A model generated the notes under the pieces. The model searched no databases and was not told the origin of the DNA. It was given only the letters and a program-made list of their open reading frames with translations. The position numbers and the translations under genes are program-made. A stretch of 64,000 bases of DNA from assembly GCF_034008315.1 (NCBI RefSeq), contig NZ_CP125377.1, positions 2,182,001 to 2,246,000 of the forward strand, in the 5' to 3' direction. This document shows, piece after piece, positions 45,456-53,920 of this stretch (the stretch's first letter is position 1; each line of letters opens with the position of its first letter). The DNA comes from Pseudomonas sp. P8_241 (GTDB lineage: Bacteria > Pseudomonadota > Gammaproteobacteria > Pseudomonadales > Pseudomonadaceae).

Positions 45456-46292
45456 ATGAGCGAACCACATTTGACCCACCTTGGGCTATACCTGCAACGC
45501 CTGGGCTTCGATGCGCCCCCGGCACCGACCCTGGAAAACTTGCGACTGCTACAGCTGCGCCACACCGGCGCGTTCCCGTTTGAAAACCTCACTACGTTGT
45601 CCGGCGAGCCAGTACTCATCGACCTGCCGTCGATCGAGCAGAAAGTCCTGCACGAGGGTCGGGGCGGCTACTGCTACGAACTCAATAATCTGTTCCTGGC
45701 CTTGCTCCAGGAACTGGGCTACGACGCGCGGGCCATCAGCGGCCGGGTAGTGATGGGGCAGCCGGAGGGTGCGTGGACGGCGCGGACTCATCGCTTGAGC
45801 CTGGTCATTATCGATGACGTGCGATACATCTCTGACGTCGGCTTCGGCGGCATGGTGCCGACCGCGCCACTGCTGCTGGACTCTCGAATCGGGCAGTTCA
45901 CGCCTCACGAACCCTATCGCATCGATCAGCATGTCGACGGCTACACCCTGCGCGCCAATGTCGCTGGCGAATGGCGCCCGATGTACATATTCGATCTGCA
46001 ACGCCAGGAAGACATCGATTTCACTGTCGGCAACTGGTACGTCTCGACCCACCCCGAATCTTCATTCGCCCGGCAACTGATGGTGGCGCGCACCGGGGAG
46101 GGTTGGCGACGCACACTCAACAACGGCAGCTTTGCCATTCACCGGGTCGGCGAGGACAGCGAGCGACGGCAGCTGAGTGATGTGCAGGAGTTGATTGAGC
46201 TGCTGCAGGCCGAGTTCGCCATTCGTGTGCCGGAGCATGGGCAGTTGCGGCAAACGCTTGAACGATTGATCGCGGCGCCGAAACAGGCTTAG
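45456..46292 (+). CDS. Arylamine N-acetyltransferase
   Basis: A 278-residue NAT. The catalytic triad is Cys73 in GRGGYCYELN, His112 in ARTHRLSL and Asp127 in SDVGFGG; all three are in the standard context. It transfers acetyl from acetyl-CoA to arylamines, arylhydrazines or N-hydroxyarylamines. The N-terminal (LGLYLQRLGFDAPPAPTLENLRLLQLRHTGAFPFENL) matches family members. It follows xthA by 113 bases in the same direction. The arylamine theme may relate to the anthranilate genes further along (inference only). Confidence 0.95.
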   Translation: MSEPHLTHLGLYLQRLGFDAPPAPTLENLRLLQLRHTGAFPFENLTTLSGEPVLIDLPSIEQKVLHEGRGGYCYELNNLFLALLQELGYDARAISGRVVMGQPEGAWTARTHRLSLVIIDDVRYISDVGFGGMVPTAPLLLDSRIGQFTPHEPYRIDQHVDGYTLRANVAGEWRPMYIFDLQRQEDIDFTVGNWYVSTHPESSFARQLMVARTGEGWRRTLNNGSFAIHRVGEDSERRQLSDVQELIELLQAEFAIRVPEHGQLRQTLERLIAAPKQA

Positions 46293-46633
46293 CCCCATGA
46301 GCTAAAAATCGGGCTGGTCTGGTTGATCGGCCCGTTTTCGTTTCAAGGCCGAGCGTTTTGGCTCCATCATGGGTTGAGTTTCTCGTAGCGCTTGCGACAG
46401 TTTTTGCTGGAGGCTTTTCAGCTCGTCGCCAGGAGTCCAAAGACTGGTAAGCCGAGCGCGCCGAGCGTTTGGGGATGTATTTCAAGGTTTTAGGCGGTGC
46501 TTCGCTGGAGGATGGTCAGGAGAAATGGACAGGTATCCATTTTGTGACCGGTAAGTTGTATACAACTCTATAGACATTTGTCCTGTGTCTTGCATACAGT
46601 GTGCGCATAACAAAAACCAGGGAACCCCCTAAC
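46293..46633. other. Intergenic region with possible gene remnant
   Basis: 341 bases between the NAT and permease genes. The first part (46302-46482, minus strand) keeps an open frame with no start, reading ...DELKSLQQKLSQALRETQ... and ending QPDQPDF, which looks like the tail of a lost protein. The second part holds the permease promoter and operator. Confidence 0.5.
46554..46567. promoter_or_regulatory. Palindromic operator AGTTGTATACAACT
   Basis: A perfect 14-base palindrome lies 66 bases before the permease start. The TTGTATACAA core matches the shape of GntR-family (FadR-type) operators. A related TTGCATACAG half lies further downstream (about 46591-46600). No GntR gene is in the window. 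Confidence 0.55.
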
Positions 46634-48151
46634 ATGAAAACGCCCCATGTTTCACACCAACGGCCCGAGGACGAAAACCTAGGGATCGGCGCGAATATGG
46701 CTTACGGCCTGCAACATGTTCTGACCATGTACGGTGGCATCGTCGCGGTGCCTTTGATCATTGGTCAGGCTGCCGGGCTGTCGCCGGCGGACATCGGTTT
46801 GTTGATTGCTGCTTCATTGTTTGCGGGGGGGCTGGCCACGCTGCTGCAAACCCTCGGTCTACCGTTTTTTGGTTGTCAGTTGCCGCTGGTGCAGGGCGTG
46901 TCTTTCTCGGGTGTCGCCACCATGGTGGCGATTGTCAGCAGTGGCGGGGAGGGTGGTTTCCAGTCGATTCTCGGGGCAGTGATAGCCGCGTCATTGATTG
47001 GTTTGCTGATCACACCGGTGTTCTCGCGAATCACCAAGTTCTTTCCACCGCTGGTCACGGGCATCGTGATCACCACCATTGGCCTGACGTTGATGCCGGT
47101 GGCCGCACGCTGGGCCATGGGCGGCAACAGCCATTCCCCAGAGTTCGGCAGCATGGCCAATATCGGCCTGGCCGCAATGACGCTGGTGTTGGTGCTCTTG
47201 CTGAGCAAGATCGGCAGCGCGACCATCTCACGTCTCTCGATCCTGCTCGCAATGGTCATCGGCACGGTCGTCGCGGTGTTCCTGGGCATGGCCGATTTCT
47301 CATCCGTCAGCGAAGGTCCGATGTTCGGCTTCCCGACCCCGTTCCATTTCGGCATGCCGACGTTCCACTTCGCGGCCATCCTGTCGATGTGCATCGTGGT
47401 CATGGTGACGCTGGTGGAAACCTCGGCGGATATCCTGGCGGTCGGTGAAATCATCGACACCAAGGTTGACTCCAAGCGCCTGGGCAACGGTCTGCGTGCC
47501 GACATGCTGTCCAGCATGATTGCGCCGATCTTCGGCTCCTTCACCCAAAGCGCCTTTGCCCAGAACGTCGGGCTGGTGGCGGTCACCGGGATCAAGAGTC
47601 GCTACGTGGTTGCCACCGGCGGTCTGTTCCTTGTGCTCCTGGGCCTGCTGCCCTTCATGGGGCGGGTCATCGCAGCGGTGCCGACTTCGGTGCTGGGTGG
47701 TGCCGGCATTGTGTTGTTCGGCACGGTGGCGGCCAGTGGCATCCGTACGCTGTCCAAGGTCGACTACCGCAACAACGTCAACCTGATCATCGTCGCTACT
47801 TCGATCGGCTTCGGCATGATCCCGATCGCGGCACCGAACTTCTATGATCACTTCCCGAGCTGGTTCGCCACGATTTTCCATTCCGGTATCAGTTCCTCGG
47901 CGATCATGGCGATCGTTCTAAACCTGACCTTCAACCACCTCACGGCGGGTAACTCCGAGGGGCAGTCGGTGTTTGCGGCGGGTACCGAGCGGGTATTGCG
48001 CTATCAGGATCTGGCGGCGTTGCGCGAAGGGGACTACTTCAGCGACGGAAAACTGCATGACTGCGATGGCAAGGAGATTCCAGTGGTTGAGGTAGACCAC
48101 GGGCATGGCGAGCCGCGCGCGGTGCATGCGAAAAACAGTGAACATGTCTGA
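46634..48151 (+). CDS. NCS2 family nucleobase permease (xanthine/uracil type)
   Basis: A 505-residue membrane transporter of the nucleobase-cation symporter-2 family. Signature blocks are present: LGIGANMAYGLQHVLTMYGGIVAVPLI, PLVQGVSFSGVATM, VTLVETSADILAVGEI and SAFAQNVGLVAVTGIKSRYV. These fit a purine (xanthine, urate) or uracil carrier; specificity cannot be read safely. The ATG at 46634 has AGGGAA upstream. A hydrophilic tail of ~60 residues (from LRYQDLAALREGD) is cytoplasmic. A palindromic operator precedes it and a strong terminator follows. Confidence 0.92.
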   Translation: MKTPHVSHQRPEDENLGIGANMAYGLQHVLTMYGGIVAVPLIIGQAAGLSPADIGLLIAASLFAGGLATLLQTLGLPFFGCQLPLVQGVSFSGVATMVAIVSSGGEGGFQSILGAVIAASLIGLLITPVFSRITKFFPPLVTGIVITTIGLTLMPVAARWAMGGNSHSPEFGSMANIGLAAMTLVLVLLLSKIGSATISRLSILLAMVIGTVVAVFLGMADFSSVSEGPMFGFPTPFHFGMPTFHFAAILSMCIVVMVTLVETSADILAVGEIIDTKVDSKRLGNGLRADMLSSMIAPIFGSFTQSAFAQNVGLVAVTGIKSRYVVATGGLFLVLLGLLPFMGRVIAAVPTSVLGGAGIVLFGTVAASGIRTLSKVDYRNNVNLIIVATSIGFGMIPIAAPNFYDHFPSWFATIFHSGISSSAIMAIVLNLTFNHLTAGNSEGQSVFAAGTERVLRYQDLAALREGDYFSDGKLHDCDGKEIPVVEVDHGHGEPRAVHAKNSEHV

Positions 48152-48168
48152 CGTTTCAAACGCATGAA

Positions 48169-48204
48169 AAAAGGCCGATCTGTCGAGTGACAGATCGGCC
48201 TTTT
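48169..48204. terminator. Strong bidirectional terminator
   Basis: AAAAGGCCGATCTGTC (48169-48184) and its exact complement (48189-48204) with a GAGT loop. A/T runs at both ends make it active in both directions. It closes both the permease gene and the catabolic operon that ends at 48220. Confidence 0.95.
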
Positions 48205-48219
48205 GCATTCATGTGGTCT

Positions 48220-49452
48220 CTATTGCTCGCTTTGCGCCCAGCGCCCCATCAGCGTATTGGATGGCAGTTGTTCATCCAGCAGCTTTCTCGCCGTTTCCAC
48301 CCCCGCCACCGGCAGTCCTTCAGGGTTCAACAAGCCAATTTGCACCAACACGCTGGCCTGATCCCAGTAGATATGCTCGTGGTACAGCTTGTCCCCGCGG
48401 AACTTGATCACGCCCAGCATCGGAATCTCGACGTATTTTCCGGTCGGTGCCACGTTGGGCAGCATCCAGTCGATTTCGGTGCTGTGTGTAAAGCACATGA
48501 TGAATTCGTCGACGATCTGAAGGGCGCCGATGGTGCGGGAGATCGGGATGAGCTTCATGTCCGGCGGGTTGCCGTGGACAAAATGGTGTTGGTAGAAGCG
48601 GCTGAGTTGTTTGGCGCCGACGCCGCCGGTCATGGTGGGAATATGGTTGACGTAGGGCTCGGCGACCATGGTTGCCATGGTGGCAGGTACGTCGCGGGTG
48701 TCGAACTCGTGGCGGATGTGGTCTTCCCACAGGGCTGACAGGTTGAAGTGGGGACCGATCTCACGCTTGAGGGCGGCGATACTGCGTTCATGGGCCATCA
48801 GCGAGGCCGGTTTGTCGTAGTGTGAACTCCCGGCCCGGGCGAAGGCGTGGTCGACGCCCGGGTACACGTAGATTTCGGCCTTGTCGTTGCCGGCCAGGTG
48901 TTGGCTGATTTGGGCGCGGGCACTGGCGTCGCAGTAGCCATCGTTTTCGGCAAAATGCAGGACCAGGCGGCCCTTGAGGTTTTCCGATTCGTGCAGCAGG
49001 TGTTCGATGCCCATGCCGTAGTAGCCGACGGCGCAGGCCACGTTGGTGCGCGTGGCGGTCAGCCAGGCCAGCTTGCCGCCCATGCAGAAGCCGACATAAC
49101 CCAGACCCGCGCCTTCAACTTCAGGCAGTGCACGCAGGGCGTTGAAACTGGCGTCGATGTCAGTGACGGCCTTGTCCACATCCAGACGCTGGAACAGGTC
49201 GATGGCCCGCGCAAAATCGGCTTCGGTGTAGCCCAGGTCAATGCCCGGTTGCAGGCGCCAGAACAGGTCGGGCACCAGCGCCACATAGCCTTCCTCGGCA
49301 TAGAAGTCGGCGACTGCGCGCATGTTCGCGTTGACCCCGAAAATCTCCTGCCCAATCACCACGCCGGGGCCTTTGCCGCTGGCCGGCAGGGCCAGGTAGC
49401 CGCTGAACGTGGCGTTGCTGTCCGTTGCCCGGATCTCGATCATCTTGCCCAT
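48220..49452 (-). CDS. Dienelactone hydrolase fused to a SnoaL-like domain
   Basis: A 410-residue two-domain protein. Residues 1-225 are a dienelactone hydrolase with Glu36, Cys123 (GYVGFCMGG), Asp171, His202 (VDHAFAR) and Arg206 at the same numbers as the classic Pseudomonas enzyme. Residues about 235-400 are a SnoaL/NTF2-like domain (FYQHHFVHGNPPDMKLIPISRTIGALQIVDEFIMCFTH). DLH opens lactone rings in chlorocatechol and related pathways; the added domain could be a second hydrolase or isomerase. It is the last gene of the Rieske cluster. The ATG at 49452 has GAGGTAG upstream. Confidence 0.88.
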   Translation of the reverse strand: MGKMIEIRATDSNATFSGYLALPASGKGPGVVIGQEIFGVNANMRAVADFYAEEGYVALVPDLFWRLQPGIDLGYTEADFARAIDLFQRLDVDKAVTDIDASFNALRALPEVEGAGLGYVGFCMGGKLAWLTATRTNVACAVGYYGMGIEHLLHESENLKGRLVLHFAENDGYCDASARAQISQHLAGNDKAEIYVYPGVDHAFARAGSSHYDKPASLMAHERSIAALKREIGPHFNLSALWEDHIRHEFDTRDVPATMATMVAEPYVNHIPTMTGGVGAKQLSRFYQHHFVHGNPPDMKLIPISRTIGALQIVDEFIMCFTHSTEIDWMLPNVAPTGKYVEIPMLGVIKFRGDKLYHEHIYWDQASVLVQIGLLNPEGLPVAGVETARKLLDEQLPSNTLMGRWAQSEQ

Positions 49453-49479
49453 GTCATCTACCTCATTCGGTTATCAGAT

Positions 49480-50268
49480 TTATTGGCTGTCACGGTGTTG
49501 TTGGAACCACACGCGCGGCGACACGCCGCGGTCTGGTCCGAGAATCGAAAAGCCGCCGTCCACGGGCACGTCGACACCGGTCATCCAGCCCGCACCGGCA
49601 CTGCACAAAAACGCCACCACGCTGCCGACCTCATGGCCCCGGCCGATGCGCCCGAGCGGATGAAAAGGGGCTGCGACCCGATCGGCCAGTTGCGGATCGT
49701 TGTCGCTGAACTCTGCGACGCTGGGCGACCAGGTCCAGGCTGGGGACACGCTCAGCACCCGGATTTGCTCCGGGGCCAGGGTCATCGCCAGGTTTTTCGT
49801 CAGTTGCAGGATGCCGGCCTTGGAAGCTGGATAGAGCGCCCGCCCGGCCGCACCGAACTTGCCGCCGGTACTGCCGATGTTGATCACCACGCCGCCGCTG
49901 GGCAGGTGCACGGCGGCCTTCTGGGTGAAGATCGCCGCCGACACGAGATTGACGTTGAGTGTTTTCAGCCATTGCGCGCGATCCGAAGCCAGCCCCTGAT
50001 CGGCGTAGAGGCAAGCGTTGTTGACCAGAATGTCGAGCCTGCCGAAGCGGGCGAGGGTGGCCGTGATACAGGCGTCGATGTCTTCGTCGCGCTCCACGTC
50101 GCAGGCGGAAAACCCGCAATCCAATGATTGCGCCAAGGCCTGACCACTGTCGGCGTTGCGCCCCACCAGCATCACCCGAGCACCCTCAGACAACAGCTGC
50201 CGAGCGATGTCCAGACCCAGCCCCTGGGTACTGCCGGTCACAATCGCCACTTTGCCTTCGAGCATCAT
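49480..50268 (-). CDS. Short-chain dehydrogenase/reductase
   Basis: A 262-residue SDR. The NAD(P) site is TGSTQGLG (residues 11-18), with NNAC at about 83-86, Ser133 and the Tyr146-x3-Lys150 pair (YPASK). The C-terminal GVDVPVDGGF is usual. In Rieske pathways an SDR normally oxidises the cis-dihydrodiol to the diol, and that is its likely role here. The first ATG (50268) overlaps the upstream stop and has GGAGG 7 bases before it, so translation is coupled to the isochorismatase-like gene. Confidence 0.92.
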   Translation of the reverse strand: MMLEGKVAIVTGSTQGLGLDIARQLLSEGARVMLVGRNADSGQALAQSLDCGFSACDVERDEDIDACITATLARFGRLDILVNNACLYADQGLASDRAQWLKTLNVNLVSAAIFTQKAAVHLPSGGVVINIGSTGGKFGAAGRALYPASKAGILQLTKNLAMTLAPEQIRVLSVSPAWTWSPSVAEFSDNDPQLADRVAAPFHPLGRIGRGHEVGSVVAFLCSAGAGWMTGVDVPVDGGFSILGPDRGVSPRVWFQQHRDSQ

Positions 50269-50858
50269 GACAAGTCCTCCAGAGCTTCGTTGACGTGACT
50301 GATACGGGCGATCAGCGCCATGCTCGCCAGCGAGGCCGCGTGTGCGCCGCCGTCCGCGCTGGCGCAGGCATCCGCTGCGACCGTCACTTCGAAACCGCAA
50401 TCCACCGCATGGCGCACGGTGCTTTCCACCACCGAGTGGGTTGCTACGCCGGCGATCAACAGGTGCGAGGGATTGAACCGGCGCACCACGGTTTCCAGCG
50501 GTGAGCCATAAAACGCATTGATCCGGTTATGGGTGACGACGAACTCCTGACGGCTGTTCAGTGGAGCCAGAGCGCTGAGGAACTCCGCGCCCCAACTGCC
50601 TTCCCGGACCGCGCCAAGGGTGGCGACCGTGCGCAGGATCGGCGCGTTCTGGATCAGATCGGCGTAGTCCGGTCGGAACGCCACGCGTACGTGGACGATC
50701 GGCCAGCTCTTGGCCCGTGCCCCTGCGAGTAATCTGCCGGCAGCGTCGAGCACTGCATCACGCACGCTGTCATCGTCCCCCAGCCCGACCCGAATCTTGC
50801 CCTCGGGGTGCAACACATCGTTCTGATAATGAAGTGCGATCACCACCGGCGCGTTCAT
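50265..50858 (-). CDS. Isochorismatase-fold protein lacking the Asp/Lys/Cys triad
   Basis: A 197-residue protein with the cysteine-hydrolase/isochorismatase fold: VVIALHYQNDV, VVTHNRINAFYGSPLE and IAGVATHSVVESTVRHAVDCGFEV, with the cis-peptide GVAT. The usual catalytic residues are changed. Asp of IDMQ is His10, Lys is His110, and the nucleophilic Cys of NVCVES is Val143. It therefore cannot work as a standard nicotinamidase-type amidase. It may have another activity or be a binding protein. The start overlaps the beta-subunit stop by one base. Confidence 0.85.
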   Translation of the reverse strand: MNAPVVIALHYQNDVLHPEGKIRVGLGDDDSVRDAVLDAAGRLLAGARAKSWPIVHVRVAFRPDYADLIQNAPILRTVATLGAVREGSWGAEFLSALAPLNSRQEFVVTHNRINAFYGSPLETVVRRFNPSHLLIAGVATHSVVESTVRHAVDCGFEVTVAADACASADGGAHAASLASMALIARISHVNEALEDLS

Positions 50859-51391
50859 CAGACGAATACCTCAAGGTTGGCAAACACATCGTTGCAGTTG
50901 ATGAGGTCTACGCGCTTGAGCTGGATCTGCCAGCCACCGGCATCCTGCGCGGCCAATTTATAGGTGTAGCGACCGGCGAGCTGGCGTTGTTCCAGGCGCC
51001 ATTCGCTGTACTGAAAGCTGGCGCTGACCACCAGCAGGCCCTGGGCGTCGAGACCTTCGACCATCACGTTGCCGATCAGGTGCGCGGTTTGGGTCTGTGG
51101 TTGCTGGGACCAATTGCGGGCGTTTTCCACCCGCCGGATCCGCACCTCGCGCAGCATGCGGTTTTCCCAGAACAGCGAAATATGGTCGAACGGGTTGGCT
51201 TGCTCGTGCTTGTGTGGCACCCAGTACATGCCGGTGTCGGTGAACAGCTTGTCCCACTCCCAGAAGCGCCGCTCATCCAGAAGGCGCGCCTCTTGATAAA
51301 GAAACTGTTCGATCTGGCGCAAGGTCTCGGCAGGGACCTGGGCAGGGGTCAATTGGCGGGTGTCGACGTCGATTCGGCGGTCAAGCAGCAT
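50858..51391 (-). CDS. Ring-hydroxylating dioxygenase, beta subunit
   Basis: A 177-residue small subunit of an aromatic-ring-hydroxylating dioxygenase: LRQIEQFLYQEARLLDERRFWEWDKLFTD, then RRVENARNWSQQPQTQTAHLIGNV and RYTYKLA. It is structural, forming an alpha3beta3 hexamer with the alpha subunit. The start lies 11 bases inside the end of the alpha gene. Clearly a different lineage from the antB subunit further along. Confidence 0.92.
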   Translation of the reverse strand: MLLDRRIDVDTRQLTPAQVPAETLRQIEQFLYQEARLLDERRFWEWDKLFTDTGMYWVPHKHEQANPFDHISLFWENRMLREVRIRRVENARNWSQQPQTQTAHLIGNVMVEGLDAQGLLVVSASFQYSEWRLEQRQLAGRYTYKLAAQDAGGWQIQLKRVDLINCNDVFANLEVFV

Positions 51392-52712
51392 GGGTGCTCT
51401 CCTTGGCGATCAGGGTGGCGGTCATGTACTGTTTCCAGGCGGCGAACTGGTTGCGCATAGGCAGTTCGCTGGTGCCGTTGGTGGACACTGCACCGTCTTC
51501 CAGCACTGTGTCGGTGCCGGCGTAGCGGTGCATGCTGATCCACTCGCCACCCCGAGTCATGTTGCCTTCCTGGCAGCGAGCATAGACTTCGACGTCGTCG
51601 GGCATCACGTTGGAGGAGGGCGAATTGATGACGTTGGCGTAAGTCAGCGCGCGGTCGAACACGGCATCCGGAGCACCCTTGCAGCGGAAGGTCTGGATCT
51701 CGACCAGGGTCTGATCCACGGCGATGGGGCGGATCACCCGGAACTGCATGAACACGGTGTGCGGCGAACCGCTGCCGTAGATCACCGTGTTGTGGCGGTT
51801 CATGCCCAGGATCCCCTTGGCGCGCTGTTCGCCGTAGGCCTGGCTCAGGCATTCGAAGTGAGCGCGAGCGACCTCGTCGCGTTCGGCGGCGCCCGGGTCG
51901 AAGATCGCTTCCATATAACCGTGGCCGTTGTGGTAGGCGCGCAGTTCGAGCTTTTCCCAGAAGTCGTAAGGCTCGCCATTGCCGTCCATGATCAGCAGCT
52001 CGAAGGGCATTTCGCCGATGGCTTCGGCTTCGCCACGCGCAGCGTCTACCGATGATTCGTGAGTTACGCGGGCGTGCATGGTGTCGTGCAGGTTCTCGTA
52101 GAACACTTTCCAGTTCGAGCGCTGCTGAACGCGGAAGATGCCACCAGCCACCTCGACCTCACCGACCGGTGAGCGCTCGCACAGGTTGTCGATGGAGGTG
52201 ATGACGCCGCCCAGGAATGATTTAAGGTCCGGTCCGAACGCTGCCTGACTGGCAAACACGAAGCCGCGATAGGCCTCGACGCGGGCCACGCTGACCATGG
52301 AGAAATCCGGGTGTTTGGGGTCGTAGCAGGTGCCTTCGAAACCGCTCTTGAGCGGTGCCGACAGATGCTGACCATCAAGCTTGAATGTCCAGGCGTGGTA
52401 CGGGCAGCGGAAGAACTTGCCAACACTGCCGTCACCGTCGGCCACCAGTTTTGCGCCCTTGTGCGGGCAGCGGTTGTACAGCACGCTGACCTGCTGGTTG
52501 GCACCGCGCACCATGATCACATCCTGATCGCCGATGCGCGTGGTGTGATAGTCGCCGGGGTTCTTGACCTGGCTTTCATGGCCGACGTAGATCCAGGCGT
52601 TGCCGTAGATGCGCTCCATCTCCAGCTTGAACAGGGTCGGGTCGGTGTAGACGCTCTTATGCACGCTGTCCTCGCGGATCAAGGCAGCGATTTGCTCGTT
52701 TGTCGGTATCAC
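51381..52712 (-). CDS. Rieske ring-hydroxylating dioxygenase, alpha subunit
   Basis: A 443-residue oxygenase subunit. The Rieske cluster ligands are Cys82/His84 (NRCPHKG) and Cys103/His106 (RCPYHAW). The mononuclear iron site is in ENLHDTMHARVTHES (His213, His218, with the bridging Asp210). It starts with a GTG at 52712, with AGGA 6 bases before; a longer reading lacks a Rieske N-terminus. The substrate is not known. It is paired with the beta subunit and a VanB-type reductase, which are the electron partners. Confidence 0.92.
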   Translation of the reverse strand: MIPTNEQIAALIREDSVHKSVYTDPTLFKLEMERIYGNAWIYVGHESQVKNPGDYHTTRIGDQDVIMVRGANQQVSVLYNRCPHKGAKLVADGDGSVGKFFRCPYHAWTFKLDGQHLSAPLKSGFEGTCYDPKHPDFSMVSVARVEAYRGFVFASQAAFGPDLKSFLGGVITSIDNLCERSPVGEVEVAGGIFRVQQRSNWKVFYENLHDTMHARVTHESSVDAARGEAEAIGEMPFELLIMDGNGEPYDFWEKLELRAYHNGHGYMEAIFDPGAAERDEVARAHFECLSQAYGEQRAKGILGMNRHNTVIYGSGSPHTVFMQFRVIRPIAVDQTLVEIQTFRCKGAPDAVFDRALTYANVINSPSSNVMPDDVEVYARCQEGNMTRGGEWISMHRYAGTDTVLEDGAVSTNGTSELPMRNQFAAWKQYMTATLIAKESTHAA

Positions 52713-52729
52713 GGGATGTCCTCGGCTTG

Positions 52730-53674
52730 TCACAGATCGAGCACCAGCAGCGCGCTGCTGGCACGGGAGACGCAGGTACAGAAACTGCCGCTGGCGCGAT
52801 CGCGCTCCGACAGGCAGATGTCGCGGTGATCGGGCTGACCGTCGATGACCTGGGCGACGCACACCCCGCAGTCACCCCGTCGGCAGTCGAACATCGGGTC
52901 CAGGCCGGCCTGGAGCATGGCGTCGAGCACACTTTGCCCGGCGGCCACTTGCAGGTTCACGCCGCTTTCGCGCAGGTGCACCTCAAAGCCTTGATCGTCG
53001 GCCACTTCCAGGGCACCGCTGAACAGTTCGTAATGCAGGTGATCTTCTGCCCAACCCTGTTCGCGAGCGCAGGCCAGCACGCTGTTGAGCATGGCGCTCG
53101 GGCCGCAGATGTAGAGGTGCAGGCCGGGTCTCGGCGCGGCCAGAATCGTGGCGGCAGGGAAGCGCTTTTGCGGGTCGCCGCCGCTGATCCAGCAATGGCT
53201 GTCCAGGCAAGCGCGGACCTCTGGCAGATAGGCCATCTGTGCTTCATCGCGACCGGCGTAGTGCAGGGTGAACGGCTTGCCGGCTGCTTGCAGCGACCGG
53301 GCCATGCCAAGCATGGGCGTGATACCGATGCCTCCAGCGATCAGCAGGGCATGCTCGGTGTTTTCACACAGTGGAAAGTGGTTGCGTGGCGCATCGGCCA
53401 GCAGTTCATCGCCGACCTTGAGTGAGTGCACCCAACGCGATCCACCGCTACTCGCTTCTTCAAGCTGGACGGCGATCTCGTAGTGTTTACTGTCGGTCAG
53501 GTTGACCAGCGAATAGGCCCGGCGTTGGGCGCGACTGCCCGGTACATGCAGCTCCAGATGGGCTCCGGCAGTGAAGTCCGGTAGCGGCTGGGCATCGTTG
53601 GACACCAGCAGCACGCGGCGGATTGCGGGGGTCAGAGGATCGATCTGTTGGACCCTGAGCGAGAGGCTGGACAT
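52730..53674 (-). CDS. VanB/phthalate-dioxygenase-reductase-like oxidoreductase
   Basis: A 314-residue reductase. An FMN/FAD domain (RRAYSLVN), an NAD domain (LIAGGIGITPMLGMARSL, YICGPSAMLN) and a C-terminal plant-type [2Fe-2S] ferredoxin (DCRRGDCGVCVAQVIDGQ) are in PDR order. It passes electrons from NAD(P)H to the Rieske oxygenase encoded next. The ATG at 53674 follows AGGAATTGCGT. It is the first gene of this cluster, with about 240 bases (including a REPIN) upstream. Confidence 0.93.
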   Translation of the reverse strand: MSSLSLRVQQIDPLTPAIRRVLLVSNDAQPLPDFTAGAHLELHVPGSRAQRRAYSLVNLTDSKHYEIAVQLEEASSGGSRWVHSLKVGDELLADAPRNHFPLCENTEHALLIAGGIGITPMLGMARSLQAAGKPFTLHYAGRDEAQMAYLPEVRACLDSHCWISGGDPQKRFPAATILAAPRPGLHLYICGPSAMLNSVLACAREQGWAEDHLHYELFSGALEVADDQGFEVHLRESGVNLQVAAGQSVLDAMLQAGLDPMFDCRRGDCGVCVAQVIDGQPDHRDICLSERDRASGSFCTCVSRASSALLVLDL

Positions 53675-53822
53675 ACGCAATTCCTGTCTGAATTCGTAGT
53701 CACTGTATGAAGCTTGAGGGGGTCAAAAAAGCCGCAAACGGCAAACCGGTATCCACTTCTGGCGAGACTGATCTACTTCCTGAAAACACCGCGCGCAATC
53801 TGGATACGGCACCCCATTCACT

Positions 53823-53920
53823 GTAGGCGCGAGATTGCTCACGATGGTTGTCAACGATGACGCGGGGAACCTGATTCCCCGTGGTGTTCTCTGGTTCATC
53901 GCGAGCAAGTTCGCTCCTAC
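53823..53920. repeat. REP doublet overlapping the end of a gene
   Basis: Arms GTAGGCGCGAGATTGCTCAC and GCGAGCAAGTTCGCTCCTAC flank a middle with GATGGTTGTCAACGATGACG, shared with the 13 kb array. Its CTGTAGGAG end (on the minus strand) contains the stop codon of the hydrolase at 53917. Confidence 0.85.
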
